From Burkholderiales bacterium (GTDB lineage: Bacteria > Pseudomonadota > Gammaproteobacteria > Burkholderiales > Casimicrobiaceae): DNA of 32,001 bases. How positions within the stretch are numbered: the first letter of the stretch is position 1; every line of letters begins with the position of its first letter. A model generated the notes under the pieces. That model ran no database searches. It was not told the DNA's origin and saw only the letters and a program-made list of their open reading frames with translations. A program made the translations under genes and the position numbers. Where the stretch lies: assembly GCA_020852555.1 (NCBI GenBank), contig JADZAQ010000161.1, forward strand, positions 1 through 32,001, written 5' to 3'. Of the stretch, positions 1 through 10,270 are shown one piece after another.

Positions 1-1832
1 CCGCGCCGCGACGACAGGTCGCCCGCGACGTCCCCCATGCTCGCCGCGGGACAATTGATCTCGACGCCGACGATGGGTTCCAGCACGATCGGCTTCGCCT
101 TCGCGATGGCATCGAGAAACGCCTTCTTGCCGGCGGCGACGAATGCCACTTCCTTCGAGTCGACCGGATGATACTTGCCGTCGTAGACGTTCACGCGCAC
201 GTCGTGCAACGGGAAGCCGGCGACCGGCCCTTCGGCCAGCACCTGCTCGACGCCTTTTTGCACCGCCGGAATGAGCGCGGTCGGAATCGCCCCGCCCTTC
301 ACGGTGTTGACGAACTCGAAGCCCGCGCCGCGCGGCAGCGGCTCGATCTTCAAGTAGACCTCGCCGAACTGGCCCGCACCACCGGTCTGCTTCTTGTGCC
401 GGTGATGCCCCTCGGCGGGGGCGGTGATCGTCTCGCGATACGGGATCCGTGGCGGCCGGGTGCTCACCTCGAGCTTGAACTGCGAGGCCATGCGTTCGAG
501 CACCGAACGCAGGTGCAACTCGCCCAGCCCCCACAGCACCGTCTCGTTGAGGATGGCATCGTGCTCGAGCTTGAGCGTGGGGTCCTCGGCGGTCATCCGC
601 GCGAGGACGTCGGAGATGCGTCCCTCGTCGCCGCGGCGCTTGGGCTCGATCGCCACCCCGTGCATCGGCGTCGGAAAGCTGAGCGGCGCCATGTGGATGT
701 GGTCCTCGTCGTGCGAATCGTGGAGCACGCAATCGAACTGGATCTCGTCGACCTTGGCGACCGCGGCGAGATCGCCGGGCACCGCGCGCTCGATCTCGAT
801 GTTCTTGTTGCCCTGCAGCCGGAAGAGGTGCCCGACCTTGAAGGGCTTGCGACCGTCGCCGACGAAGAGCTGCGTATCGCGGGTCACGGTCCCCTGGTGC
901 ACGCGGAATATCCCGAGCTTGCCCACGAAGGGATCCATCACGACCTTGAAGACGTGCGCCAGCACGTGGCGAGCCGGGTCGGGCACCGAGTCGAACTCGA
1001 CCGCAGCGGCGCCTTCACCCTTGGTGAAGCGCGGCGGGTTGCCTTCGGTCGGATTGGGCAGAAGCTTCTCGAACACGTCGAGGAGTTCGGCGACCCCGGC
1101 ACCGGTGCGCGCCGACACGAAGCAAACGGGCACCAGGTGGCCTTCGCGCAGCGCCTTTTCGAAGGGCGCGTGCAACTGCGCGGGCTCGACCTCACCCTGC
1201 TCGAGGTAGAGCGCCATCAACGCCTCGTCGACCTCGACGACCTGGTCGACGAGCGCCCGGTGCGCGGTCTCGACCGATGAGAAGTCGGCGTCGCCGGATG
1301 GGTTGAAGAAGCAATCGACGATCCGCTTGCCACCGTCCGCTGGCAGGTTGATCGGCAGGCATTCCCTGCCGAACGCGGCCTGGATCGCCGCCAGCACGCG
1401 CTCCGGGTCGGCGTTCTCGGCGTCGATCTTGTTGACGATCACCAGGCGGCACAGGTTCCGCTCGGCCGCCCAGGTCATCATCCGCGAGGTGATCATCTCG
1501 ACGCCGGTCTGCGCATTGACGACGATTGCCGCCGTCTCCACCGCATCGAGCACGCCGATCGCCTGGCCGATGAAGTCCGGGTAGCCGGGGGTATCGATCA
1601 GATGGATGCGTACCTCCGGCAGGTCGCAATGCAGGAGCGATGCGCGCAGCGAATGCAGGTACTGCTTTTCGAGCGGATCGAAGTCGGACGCGGTGGTCCC
1701 GCGCTCAACGCTGCCCGCCGCCGGCAGCGCGCCGCTTTTCGCGAGCAGCGCTTCTGCGAGAGTCGTCTTGCCTGCCGCGCCGTGGCCTACCAGCGCGACC
1801 GTACGGAGCTGCTCCGTAGCGTAGCTCGCCAT
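1..1832 (-). CDS. Elongation factor G-like translational GTPase, C-terminus beyond the window
   Basis: The reading frame is open to the left edge and shows 610 residues; roughly 80 C-terminal residues of an EF-G-type protein should lie outside. It has the P-loop GHGAAGKT (residues 16-23), DTPG (80-83), NKID (134-137) and SAR near the G5 position. The elongation-factor domains follow, ending near the edge with a domain-V-like motif (MGDVAGDLSSRRG). Canonical EF-G has a switch I with RGITI; here that stretch reads LHSLRAS, which resembles the FusA2/EF-G2 branch rather than the main EF-G. The start at 1832 is fixed by a strong GAGGAGG ribosome site at 1837-1843. A TAGATT -10-like box lies at 1881-1886 on the minus strand without a good -35. 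The gene follows chpA in the same direction after 134 bp. EF-G2-like proteins may act in translocation or recycling without being the main factor; the exact role is not clear from sequence. Confidence 0.9.
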   Translation of the reverse strand, partial: MASYATEQLRTVALVGHGAAGKTTLAEALLAKSGALPAAGSVERGTTASDFDPLEKQYLHSLRASLLHCDLPEVRIHLIDTPGYPDFIGQAIGVLDAVETAAIVVNAQTGVEMITSRMMTWAAERNLCRLVIVNKIDAENADPERVLAAIQAAFGRECLPINLPADGGKRIVDCFFNPSGDADFSSVETAHRALVDQVVEVDEALMALYLEQGEVEPAQLHAPFEKALREGHLVPVCFVSARTGAGVAELLDVFEKLLPNPTEGNPPRFTKGEGAAAVEFDSVPDPARHVLAHVFKVVMDPFVGKLGIFRVHQGTVTRDTQLFVGDGRKPFKVGHLFRLQGNKNIEIERAVPGDLAAVAKVDEIQFDCVLHDSHDEDHIHMAPLSFPTPMHGVAIEPKRRGDEGRISDVLARMTAEDPTLKLEHDAILNETVLWGLGELHLRSVLERMASQFKLEVSTRPPRIPYRETITAPAEGHHRHKKQTGGAGQFGEVYLKIEPLPRGAGFEFVNTVKGGAIPTALIPAVQKGVEQVLAEGPVAGFPLHDVRVNVYDGKYHPVDSKEVAFVAAGKKAFLDAIAKAKPIVLEPIVGVEINCPAASMGDVAGDLSSRR

Positions 1833-1966
1833 CGTTCCTCCTCAGGGAAACCGCCAGATCGGAAAGACCCATCGGTGGTGAATCTAGCGCATTTCGCCCG
1901 GTCGCGCGCGATGCGGTGCAGCAGCGAGGTGCGCGCTCGGGCGTCGGGGCGCGAGCGACCAAGGGG

Positions 1967-4900
1967 TCAGAGCGCCGCTACTCCGGTCATCTCGCGCAGG
2001 TGGCCCATGAGCTCCTCCTCCTGGAAGGGCTTGCCGAGATACAGGTCGACGCCCAACTCGGCCGCGCGGGTACGGTGCTTTTCGGCGGTGCGCGAGGTGA
2101 TCATGACGATCGGTATGTCCTTGTACTTGGCATCCCCCTTGATCGTCTTGGCGAACTCGAAACCATCCATCCGCGGCATCTCGATGTCGAGCAGGATGAC
2201 GTCGGGAATCTGCTCGGCGAGCACCTGCAAGGCGTCGATGCCGTCGCGCGCGGTGGTCACCGCAAAGCCTTCGCGGGCGAGCATCCGGCTCGTCACCTTG
2301 CGCACGGTGAGCGAGTCGTCGACGATCATCACGACCGGCTGCGTCGACACCGGGGCGACCGGCGCCCGCGGCCGATCGGCCAATGCACGATCGTCGTGCG
2401 GAGCGTCGACCCTGGGGGCATCGGCCCGCGCGACGAGCGCCACCGGATTGATGATGAGAACGATCTCGCCGGTACCGAGCACCGTGGCGCCGGAGATCCC
2501 CGAGACGCGGGCGAGTTGCGGCCCGATGTTCTTCACGACGAGTTCCTGGTTCCCGATCATCTCGTCGACGTGGATCGCGGCGTGCGTCTGGCCGCTGCGC
2601 AGGAGCAGGATCGGATTGTGGCGCTTCGTCTCCGGGTTGTGCGCGGTGTCGCCCAGGAGTCGCGGCAGGTAATGGAACGGATACGAGCGCCCCTGCCATT
2701 CGACCTTGCGCTCGATGTACAGGTCGAGGAGCGCTTGCGATTTCACCTGCTGGACCTGCTCGACCATCGGCGCCGGCAGCGCCCACAACCGCGCTCCCGC
2801 ACGCACCAGCACCGCCTGCGCGACCGCCAGCGTGAGCGGCAGCGTGAGCAGGAAGCGCGTGCCTTGCCCCGCCTGCGATACGGCGTCGACACGCCCGCCG
2901 AGCGCGCCGATCTCGCTGCGCACCACGTCCATGCCGATGCCACGCCCCGAGATCTGCGTGATCTTCGATGCGGTCGAGAAGCCCGGCGCGAACAGGAAAT
3001 CGAGAAGTTGCGCGTCGCTGGCCGACGCGTCGCCGGCGAGGAGCCCGAGGCTGCGCGCGCGCGCGGCGACCCGCGCCAGATCGACGCCGGCGCCGTCGTC
3101 GGCGATCTCGATGATGATTTCGTTGCCGACCTGGCGCACCGTCAGGCGGATCTCGCCCGTCTCCGACTTGCCGGCGGCGCGCCGCGCGTCGTGCGGCTCG
3201 ATGCCGTGATCGAGCGCGTTGCGCAGAAGGTGCTCGAGGGGTCCGACCAGCTTTTCCAGAACCGAGCGGTCGAGCTCGACCTGTCCGCCGACGATCTCCA
3301 GGTTGGCTCGCTTGCCGAGTTCGCGTGCCGTCGTGCGCAGGATCCGGTACAACCGCTCGGAGATGCTGCCGAACGGGACGGTGCGGATCGCGAAGAGGCG
3401 CTGCTGCACATCGCGCGACAGCCGCGCCTGCGCGAGCAGCGCGGCATCGGCGTCATCGAGGTTCTTGAGCAGCGACTGCTGCACCGTCGACACGTCGTTG
3501 ATGCCTTCGGTGAGCGAGCGAGTGAGCTCCTGGAATCGCGTGTAGCGATCGAATTCGAGCGGATCGAATTCCCCGTGGCGATCAACGGTCTGCGACTGGA
3601 TCTGCGATTCGGCCTGGATCTCGATCTCGCGCATCTGCGTGCGCAGCCGAATGACGCTGCCGGTGAGTTCGAGGAGGTTGCTCTTGAGCGCACGCAACTC
3701 GACCTCGACGCGTGCCCGCGCGATCGCCACCTCGCCTGCCTCGTTGACGAGGCGGTCGATGACGTCGGCGCGAACCCGCAGCTGCGCCCGTGCTCCGGAC
3801 TCGATCTCGGCGGCGTCAGGGCGATCCGCCGTCGCCGGAGCGGCGGCGGATCCGGCGCCGACCGGCGCCAAGTGCGGGGCGATCGGCACCACCACCGGCC
3901 GCTCGGGGGCCTCGCTGCGCTCGACGACGGGCGGCGCCTGCGTCGTTGCGCTGCGCTGCGCATCGTCGGCGGCCGCCGGCGCCGTTGCCGCCACTTCGGC
4001 CGTCGCCATCTCGTCGGCAAGCGCGGTCACCCACGGCAGCGGAACGTCGACCTCGCCACGGCGCAGCGCATCGAGCACGAATGCAAGCTGGTCGAAATCC
4101 TCGTCCAGCGCATCGAACATCGCGATGTCCGCCTCGATCTCGTCGCCTTCGAGGCGCGACTCCATGAGGTGCGCGAGCTGGCCCAGGCGCATCGCGCCGG
4201 CCATCCGTGCGCTACCCTTGAACGTGTGCAGCGTGCGCCGCAGGCGCCCTACCGCGCCGACCTCCCCGGGGGCCTGCCGCCAGCCGCGCAGATCCGCGTC
4301 GGCCTGCGCCATGAGCTCGCCCGCCTCGTCGAGGAAGATCGGCAGCACCTGCGCATCCACGTCGTCGCGAATGTCCGCGAGCGGGTCGATTCGCAGCGGC
4401 GGAAGGGGTGGCTTGGTCTCGCTCTCGACGGCCCGGGGTGCCGCCTCCTGCGCGGGCGATTCGCGGGCGACGTCGCGATCGGCGACGAGCCACGCGGCGG
4501 CTTCGGCGTCAGGTGCCGGCTCCGCCGACTCGACACGCAAGCCGTCGAGCTCGCGCTGGATCGCCAGCGCCTCGTCGGCGTCCTGATCGGTAAACGCCGC
4601 GAGCGTCTTCATGCGTCCGACCAGCATGATGAGCCCCGCGACGGCGCGGGCAAGCGCGGGGTACGCGGCGCTCGCCATCGGAGGCCCATTCTGCTCGAGC
4701 ACCGCGAGCGTCTGCTCGAGAGACTTGGCCGTGGTCGCCACCAGCGGAAATCCGCCGGTGCGATGGATGCCGCACAGGGTGTGGCTCGCGCGCACCATCG
4801 GTGCCCGCGGGACCGCCTGGGGATCGAACTGCAGGAGCGACAACTCGTGCGCGAGGGTCGCGAGATGCTGCTCCGCCTCGTCGCGCAGAATGTCCCAGAG

Positions 4901-7900
4901 CGAGCGCGACAGCGTGACGCCGCCGACGACGACCTCGTCGGATGGACCGGCCGGGATGGCAGCCGAGCCGACCGCGAACGGAGCGATCGCCACCGGCGCC
5001 GCGGATTGTTCCGGCTCCGGAACGGCGGTGGCCGCTTCGGGAGCGGCAGCGACGGTGGCGGGCATCCCACCATCGCCTGCATCGATCGATGGCGCAAGCG
5101 ACGCCGCATCCGCCTGGGGTGCATCGCCCAGGGGAACGTCCGGCGCAGGTGCGGCGTCGGGCAGCGCCTGCGCCGCTTCCTCCTCACCCACGGAAGCGAT
5201 CACCGCTGCGGCTTCGGCACGATCGGCGCGTTCGCTGCCGGGACCGGGAAACGCCAGCACGTGCCCGAGCGCCGCGTCGTCGGGCAGTGCCGGCATGTCG
5301 ATCGTTTCGGTGAACGCCGCGTCGGACCCGACCAGCGCAAGGAGCTCGGCGTCGTCCGCACTGCCGACGTCGGGCAACTCGACGACATCGAGCGCCGGCA
5401 CCTCAGGTCGCCAGGTCGTGGTCGCAGCCGGCGGGACGTCGGGGCCAGGAAGCGGTGCGGTGACCCGTGGCAAGTCGATGACGTTGACTGTCGCCGGAGC
5501 GGGCGGCTCGTAACCTGGCAACTCGCGCTCGACCGCGACGATCGCCGAGCGCAGCGGCCGCGGATCGCTGACGACGCGCCCCTGCGCGGTCAGTGCATCC
5601 ACCCAGTCACGGAAGCTTTGCTGCGCCACGCCGACGAAGGCGACGACCGCGGGTGTCACCGGGCGCTCTTCCTCGAGCAGGCGGTTCAGGATCCGCTCCG
5701 CCTCGTAAGCGTACTCGCCGAGCTCGGTGAGACCGACCATGCGACCGCTGCCCTTGAGCGTATGGAAGCCGCGGCGCACGACACGCAGCGCCTCGCGATC
5801 CCCAGGGTTCTCCTGCAGCGCCTGGTGTTGGCGCTCGACGCCATCGAGCACTTCCGTTGCCTCGAACAGGTAGATCTCGAGCAACTCGCGATCGAGCAGA
5901 CTCGCATCGGTGGCGAGCAGGCGCTGGGTCTCGTCGGAGAGCTCGGGGGCCGGTGCCGCCGTATCCGCGATGGCGTCCGCCGCGGCAGCGAGCCGCGACG
6001 CGTCACCCGCTTCGAGGTCGGCGAGGATCGCTTTGATCTGCGCAACGAGTTCGGGGTCGCCGATCAGCTCGGCGTCATCGCGCATGCCCGCGAGCCGGTG
6101 CGCGAGGGCTTCGCGCGCGGTCGCGTCCGACGGCGCGGAGCGCACCTCGTCGACGAGGCGCGGCAACGCCGCCCGCAGCTCGGCGACGGCGGCTTCCACC
6201 GAATCGACCTCGGCTGGCGGCGCTACCGGCGTCTCACCCAGCCGCCGCGCGATGAGCGGCGTGATCAGCCGATCGCGCTCGGGGCGCTGCTGCTCGACCG
6301 CCTCGATGTAGAAGCCCAGGCCGGAGAGCGACTCGGCGAGCAGCTCGAGGTCGTCATTGCTCACCGCGACGTCGGGATCGGCGTAGCTCGCGATCTGCGC
6401 CTCGCACATCGCGAGGAGACGATCGGCTTCGTCGAGGCCCAGGATGCGCAACGCACCGCGGATCTGCGCGCTGTCCTTGGCCAGCGTCGCGAGTTCGGCG
6501 CGCTTGCCGTGATCGCGGAAGAACGCATCGAGCACCTGCTCCATGTGCCGCAGGTTCACCTGGATCTCGCGCCCGACCTGCGCCAGCAGCACCCGCTCCT
6601 GGGCGCGCTTGCTCATCTCGTCGAGCAAGGGCACGCCGCCGCTCGACGCCATCCGCCCGTGGTGCACGGCATCGAGGCGGGCGAGCATCGCCTCGACCTG
6701 CTTCGGAAAATCGGGCGACAGGTTCGAATAATTCTCGAAGGCGCTCTCGGCCAGCAGCAGGGCCGTCGCGTACTCCATCGCCATCGGCTCGGATACGCCT
6801 GCGCTCGGCATACGATCGAGCCGCTCGACGAGCGCCGCCGTGAGCTGCATCAATGCACCATTGTGAATGTCGGCGGCCTTCGCATGCACCGAGGCCAACG
6901 TCTGCTTGAGCTTGGGCAGGTTCTCGGCCCGCCCCGAAGCCGCCTTCAGCCAGGCATCCTTGGCACCGGCCAATTGCTCGCGAGCCTCGCGCAGGATCGG
7001 CTGCAAGCGCACCACGTCGGCCGACAGCACCTCGGCCGACGGAATGAGTCCCGACAGCCGGAACACCCGCTGGACCGCCTGCACCTGCGGCCCGACCGGT
7101 GCGCTGATCGCCACGAAGTACAGCACCTCGCGGCGCAGGCGGTCGGCAACCTTGGTGCTGCCCTCGGCCACGCGCCGGATCTGCAGATCGAGGCGCGCCA
7201 TGAGTTGCTTCACGCCAAAGCCGGCGTCGAGACCCCTCTCGACCAATCCCTCGAGCAGCCCACCGACCGTCCACCAGAACGCGCGCAGATTGCCGTGCAT
7301 GGCCACGTCCTCGATGCTGGTCACGGCATCGCGCATCATCGCTGCGCCGGCTTCGTCGCCGCGCAGCCACGCGAGCAGCCCGCGCTGGTAGAGCCGGCGG
7401 TGCTTGATGACGAGCGACGGGAGGCGGCTCGCGGTGACCGTCTCGCGTTGCCCGAGCCGCGGGGCGCGCGGCGACAGATCGGGATAGAAGAGGTCGGTAG
7501 GTGCGGCCGCCTTGACGCCGCGGGCGACCTGCATCGCCTCGTATTCGGGATAGAGCTTGAGCGGCACCGGGGCGGTGCCGTTGACGATCTCGTCGAGGAA
7601 GATCCGCAGCTTGCGCCCGGCCCGGTCGATCACCTCGCACTGGCCGCGCGCCACCTCGGTGGGAAGTTCCTCGAGCCGCGCGAGCTGCCGCTCGAGTTCG
7701 TCGGTGTAGGCCACGACCGCATCGAGTCCCACCATCTGGATCGCACCGGCCGCCTGATGGACGTGAGCGCGCGCGTGCTTGAGCGCATTGCCCTCGGCGG
7801 GTGCGGCCTTGAACCGCGCGAGCGCCTCGAGACCGTTGGCCAACGCCTGGTCGATCTCCCCTTGCACCCACGACAGTGGGCCAAGGTCGAATTCGGGGAT

Positions 7901-7915
7901 GGAGTCGTTGGCCAT
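1967..7915 (-). CDS. chpA: ChpA/PilL-type hybrid chemotaxis histidine kinase with multiple Hpt domains
   Basis: This 1982-residue protein is the CheA-like kinase of the pilus (Chp) chemosensory system; it passes phosphate to PilG and PilH to control twitching. The N-terminal ~650 residues hold helical, degenerate Hpt-like units (for example around H53, in HQAAGAIQMVGL). Three clearer Hpt motifs follow: HTLKGSGRM at H718, HTLCGIHR at H1045 and HTFKGSARM at H1230. Ala/Pro-rich linkers of low complexity separate them. The CheA core has a dimerisation region, a HATPase N-box with N1566 (LLRNALDHG), then DDGAG and GRGIGMDVV, followed by a CheW-like domain. The C-terminus is a receiver domain with phosphoacceptor D1910 (LLDIEMPRMDG). 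P. aeruginosa ChpA is longer, about 2470 residues, so this is a compact version. The gene lies 102 bp after pilJ and ends the operon. Confidence 0.95.
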   Translation of the reverse strand: MANDSIPEFDLGPLSWVQGEIDQALANGLEALARFKAAPAEGNALKHARAHVHQAAGAIQMVGLDAVVAYTDELERQLARLEELPTEVARGQCEVIDRAGRKLRIFLDEIVNGTAPVPLKLYPEYEAMQVARGVKAAAPTDLFYPDLSPRAPRLGQRETVTASRLPSLVIKHRRLYQRGLLAWLRGDEAGAAMMRDAVTSIEDVAMHGNLRAFWWTVGGLLEGLVERGLDAGFGVKQLMARLDLQIRRVAEGSTKVADRLRREVLYFVAISAPVGPQVQAVQRVFRLSGLIPSAEVLSADVVRLQPILREAREQLAGAKDAWLKAASGRAENLPKLKQTLASVHAKAADIHNGALMQLTAALVERLDRMPSAGVSEPMAMEYATALLLAESAFENYSNLSPDFPKQVEAMLARLDAVHHGRMASSGGVPLLDEMSKRAQERVLLAQVGREIQVNLRHMEQVLDAFFRDHGKRAELATLAKDSAQIRGALRILGLDEADRLLAMCEAQIASYADPDVAVSNDDLELLAESLSGLGFYIEAVEQQRPERDRLITPLIARRLGETPVAPPAEVDSVEAAVAELRAALPRLVDEVRSAPSDATAREALAHRLAGMRDDAELIGDPELVAQIKAILADLEAGDASRLAAAADAIADTAAPAPELSDETQRLLATDASLLDRELLEIYLFEATEVLDGVERQHQALQENPGDREALRVVRRGFHTLKGSGRMVGLTELGEYAYEAERILNRLLEEERPVTPAVVAFVGVAQQSFRDWVDALTAQGRVVSDPRPLRSAIVAVERELPGYEPPAPATVNVIDLPRVTAPLPGPDVPPAATTTWRPEVPALDVVELPDVGSADDAELLALVGSDAAFTETIDMPALPDDAALGHVLAFPGPGSERADRAEAAAVIASVGEEEAAQALPDAAPAPDVPLGDAPQADAASLAPSIDAGDGGMPATVAAAPEAATAVPEPEQSAAPVAIAPFAVGSAAIPAGPSDEVVVGGVTLSRSLWDILRDEAEQHLATLAHELSLLQFDPQAVPRAPMVRASHTLCGIHRTGGFPLVATTAKSLEQTLAVLEQNGPPMASAAYPALARAVAGLIMLVGRMKTLAAFTDQDADEALAIQRELDGLRVESAEPAPDAEAAAWLVADRDVARESPAQEAAPRAVESETKPPLPPLRIDPLADIRDDVDAQVLPIFLDEAGELMAQADADLRGWRQAPGEVGAVGRLRRTLHTFKGSARMAGAMRLGQLAHLMESRLEGDEIEADIAMFDALDEDFDQLAFVLDALRRGEVDVPLPWVTALADEMATAEVAATAPAAADDAQRSATTQAPPVVERSEAPERPVVVPIAPHLAPVGAGSAAAPATADRPDAAEIESGARAQLRVRADVIDRLVNEAGEVAIARARVEVELRALKSNLLELTGSVIRLRTQMREIEIQAESQIQSQTVDRHGEFDPLEFDRYTRFQELTRSLTEGINDVSTVQQSLLKNLDDADAALLAQARLSRDVQQRLFAIRTVPFGSISERLYRILRTTARELGKRANLEIVGGQVELDRSVLEKLVGPLEHLLRNALDHGIEPHDARRAAGKSETGEIRLTVRQVGNEIIIEIADDGAGVDLARVAARARSLGLLAGDASASDAQLLDFLFAPGFSTASKITQISGRGIGMDVVRSEIGALGGRVDAVSQAGQGTRFLLTLPLTLAVAQAVLVRAGARLWALPAPMVEQVQQVKSQALLDLYIERKVEWQGRSYPFHYLPRLLGDTAHNPETKRHNPILLLRSGQTHAAIHVDEMIGNQELVVKNIGPQLARVSGISGATVLGTGEIVLIINPVALVARADAPRVDAPHDDRALADRPRAPVAPVSTQPVVMIVDDSLTVRKVTSRMLAREGFAVTTARDGIDALQVLAEQIPDVILLDIEMPRMDGFEFAKTIKGDAKYKDIPIVMITSRTAEKHRTRAAELGVDLYLGKPFQEEELMGHLREMTGVAAL

Positions 7916-7954
7916 AGCCGTGGCTTCAGCAAGTTCCGGGCCGATCGATCAGCA

Positions 7955-8000
7955 GGAGACGCAGAGGCACAGAGAAAGAATGCCTTCTCTCGGCGTCTCC
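7955..8000. repeat. Two-tier palindromic element between pilJ and chpA
   Basis: The outer arms GGAGACGC (7955-7962) and GCGTCTCC (7993-8000) are exact inverted repeats. Inner arms AGAGAA (7971-7976) and TTCTCT (7985-7990) close an 8-base loop. The unpaired part is an 8-base bulge on one side and 2 bases on the other. The wording (GCAGAGGCACAGAGAAAG) resembles a family of dispersed intergenic palindromes that I recall from other environmental bacterial genomes. No T-tract follows on either strand, so it is not a standard terminator. Confidence 0.65.
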
Positions 8001-8017
8001 TTGTGAAGGCTCTCCGT

Positions 8018-10222
8018 TCACACCTTGAAGCCCGCGACCGAGGAACGCAATTCCTGCGCGAGCTTGGTCAACTGCCCGATCGACACGTTCGTCTGCTTGG
8101 TGCCTTCGGTCGTCTCCTCGGTGATCTGCAGGATGCCTTGCATGCCGCGCGTCACGTCGGTCACCGACGTCGACTGCATCTGCGTCTGCGTCGAGATCCG
8201 CGAAATCAACTCCGCGAGGTCCCGCGACACCGTCTGGATCTCGGTCAACGCCTGCCCCGCCGCATCGGAGAGCTTGGTTCCTTCGACCACGCCGACGGTC
8301 GATTTCTCCATGGCCGCGACCGCGTCCTGGGTGTCCGCCTGAATCGTCTTCACGATCGCCTCGATCTGCTTCGTCGCCTCGCCTGAGCGCTCGGCGAGGC
8401 GCTGCACTTCTTCGGCCACCACCGTGAAGCCGCGACCCGCCTCGCCCGCGGAGGCCGCCTGGATCGCGGCGTTGAGCGCCAGCACGTTGGTCTGCTCGGT
8501 GATGTCGGAGATCAGCTCGACGATCTCGCCGATCTCCATCGACGACTCACCCAGTCGCTTGATGCGCTTCGACGTGTCCTGGATTTGCGAGCGGATCTCG
8601 TTCATGCCCGTGATCTGGTTCTGCACCACGGTGCCGCCCTTCTCGGCAGCCGCGAGCGACTGCTGCGCCACGCGGGCGGATTGGCTCGCGGTTTGCGACA
8701 CGTCGTTGATCGACTGCGCCATCTGCAGCACCGAGGCGGACGCCTGCTGGATCTCGCGGTTCTGTCGCTGCGACGCCTCGTAGAGTCGATTCGAGATCGC
8801 CTGCGTCTCCTGCGTGGCGCGAGTCACCTGATCGGTCGCCGAGTTGATGCCGCGCACCAGCGTGCGCAGCTCCTCGATCGTGAAATTGATCGAATCGGCG
8901 ATGGCGCCGGTCACGTCCTCGGTCACCGACGCTTGCACGGTGAGGTCGCCGTCGGCGAGATTGCCCATCTCGTTGAGCAAGCGCAGGATGGCCTCCTGGT
9001 TGCGCTTGTTCTCGCTCTCGCTGTCGATCGCGCGCACCCGCGCGTCATCGAGGAAGGCCTTGCCGAGGAGCACGAGCGCGGCCAGCGCCAGGGCGGCGAA
9101 CGCGATGGCCGCCACCACGGTCCACGTACGCAACGGATTGTCCGTGTACGTCTCGGCAAGCTTGGTGCTGGCAGCGAGGAGGCCATCGGCCTCGGTATTG
9201 ACGCTGCGTGCCGCCTGTTTGGCGACGACGAGTTTCGGCATGTTGGTGAGGATCGCGGCGGTACCGGTCTCGTAGGCGGCGAAGCGTTTCTGCAGATCGA
9301 TGAGCGTGGCGCGCGCCTCGTCCCCGCGCACCGCCGGCAGCCGCAGCGTATCGCTGCCGCGCAGGAGTGCGGCGACGATGTCGCGGAAGGTGCCGGTGTC
9401 CTTGCCCAGGAGGAAGGCGACTTCGGGATCGATTTCGTCGGACGAGGCGAGTGCGTTCGCGTTCTTCGCGATACGCTGCGAGAGCACCGCGAGCTGGTTC
9501 GCGAAGTCGACCTCGCGCAAGCTGCCGCCGCCCTGTGCGATCTGCGCCGCCGCCTGCTGGGCGAGGTCGAGCAGCGTGCTGTTGCCGGTGTTCAGTGCGT
9601 CGAGCCCCTTGGCGAGCGTCGTCAGGCTCGCTTCGTTGTCGACGAGTTCGCGCGCCGCGCGATCGACGCGCTGCCAGCGCGCGCCCACGTCGTCGAGGAG
9701 CGGCCCCGCGGCGCCATCGCGCGCCGAGCCGAGGCTCACGCCGCGTACGGTACCGCCGTTGGCGAGCGCGTCGAAATTGGCTTTGAATTTTTCGCGACTG
9801 TCCTTGACGGTGGCGAACCCTGCGGCCTGCCCCTGCGCCGCCAGGGCGCTGCCGCGGGCAAGACGCTGCGAGAGCATCTGCATCTCGGTCGCCGTCGCGG
9901 CTGCCGCCGCCGCCTGCGTCGATTGCCGCGTGTCGAGGAACACCATCAGCACCGCGAGGAGCAGGAATGCGATCATCAAGCCGCCGAGCACCTGGAACTG
10001 CTTGACCACCGCGAGATGGCCGATGACGGGCAAACGCCTCGGCTGCGCGGCCGGCGTCGCCACCGAGCGCGCCTGCTCCATGATCGTCGGCGACGCCAAC
10101 GGATCGTAGCCGACCGGCACCGCGCCGGTGGCCATCTTGACCTGTGTCGTGGGAAGCTCGAGATCGTCGTCGAGACCCTTCATCTTGTCGCTGCCGAAGA
10201 GCTTTCCAAATTTGAGTGCCAT
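8018..10222 (-). CDS. pilJ: PilJ-type methyl-accepting chemotaxis protein
   Basis: This 734-residue membrane receptor feeds the Chp kinase. The first ~75 residues are cytoplasmic and start with a basic amphipathic stretch. TM1 is at about 76-96 ([16 protein letters not shown]), followed by a long periplasmic helical sensor region of PilJ type. TM2 is at about 365-387, followed by HAMP and a cytoplasmic signalling coiled coil. The hairpin tip is the standard MCP motif [20 protein letters not shown], with [20 protein letters not shown] after it. No CheR-docking pentapeptide is seen at the C-terminus (ends SSVAGFKV). P. aeruginosa PilJ is about 680 residues, so this one is slightly longer at the N-terminus. 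The ATG at 10222 is preceded by a GGGGGAG-like ribosome site. It sits 48 bp after pilI. Confidence 0.95.
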   Translation of the reverse strand: MALKFGKLFGSDKMKGLDDDLELPTTQVKMATGAVPVGYDPLASPTIMEQARSVATPAAQPRRLPVIGHLAVVKQFQVLGGLMIAFLLLAVLMVFLDTRQSTQAAAAAATATEMQMLSQRLARGSALAAQGQAAGFATVKDSREKFKANFDALANGGTVRGVSLGSARDGAAGPLLDDVGARWQRVDRAARELVDNEASLTTLAKGLDALNTGNSTLLDLAQQAAAQIAQGGGSLREVDFANQLAVLSQRIAKNANALASSDEIDPEVAFLLGKDTGTFRDIVAALLRGSDTLRLPAVRGDEARATLIDLQKRFAAYETGTAAILTNMPKLVVAKQAARSVNTEADGLLAASTKLAETYTDNPLRTWTVVAAIAFAALALAALVLLGKAFLDDARVRAIDSESENKRNQEAILRLLNEMGNLADGDLTVQASVTEDVTGAIADSINFTIEELRTLVRGINSATDQVTRATQETQAISNRLYEASQRQNREIQQASASVLQMAQSINDVSQTASQSARVAQQSLAAAEKGGTVVQNQITGMNEIRSQIQDTSKRIKRLGESSMEIGEIVELISDITEQTNVLALNAAIQAASAGEAGRGFTVVAEEVQRLAERSGEATKQIEAIVKTIQADTQDAVAAMEKSTVGVVEGTKLSDAAGQALTEIQTVSRDLAELISRISTQTQMQSTSVTDVTRGMQGILQITEETTEGTKQTNVSIGQLTKLAQELRSSVAGFKV

Positions 10223-10270
10223 GGTGCGTGTGTCTCCCCCTGCCGGCCGGTATGTGTCGCAGTCTTCTTC

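Noticed and set aside
168-1280. A plus-strand open frame of 370 codons
   Set aside because: Antisense shadow of the EF-G-like gene, whose GTPase motifs are clear on the other strand.
1916-8386. A plus-strand open frame of over 2100 codons
   Set aside because: It is antisense to chpA and pilJ, which have clear domains. The product is an Arg/His/Asp-rich shadow without domains, as expected at high GC with biased third positions.
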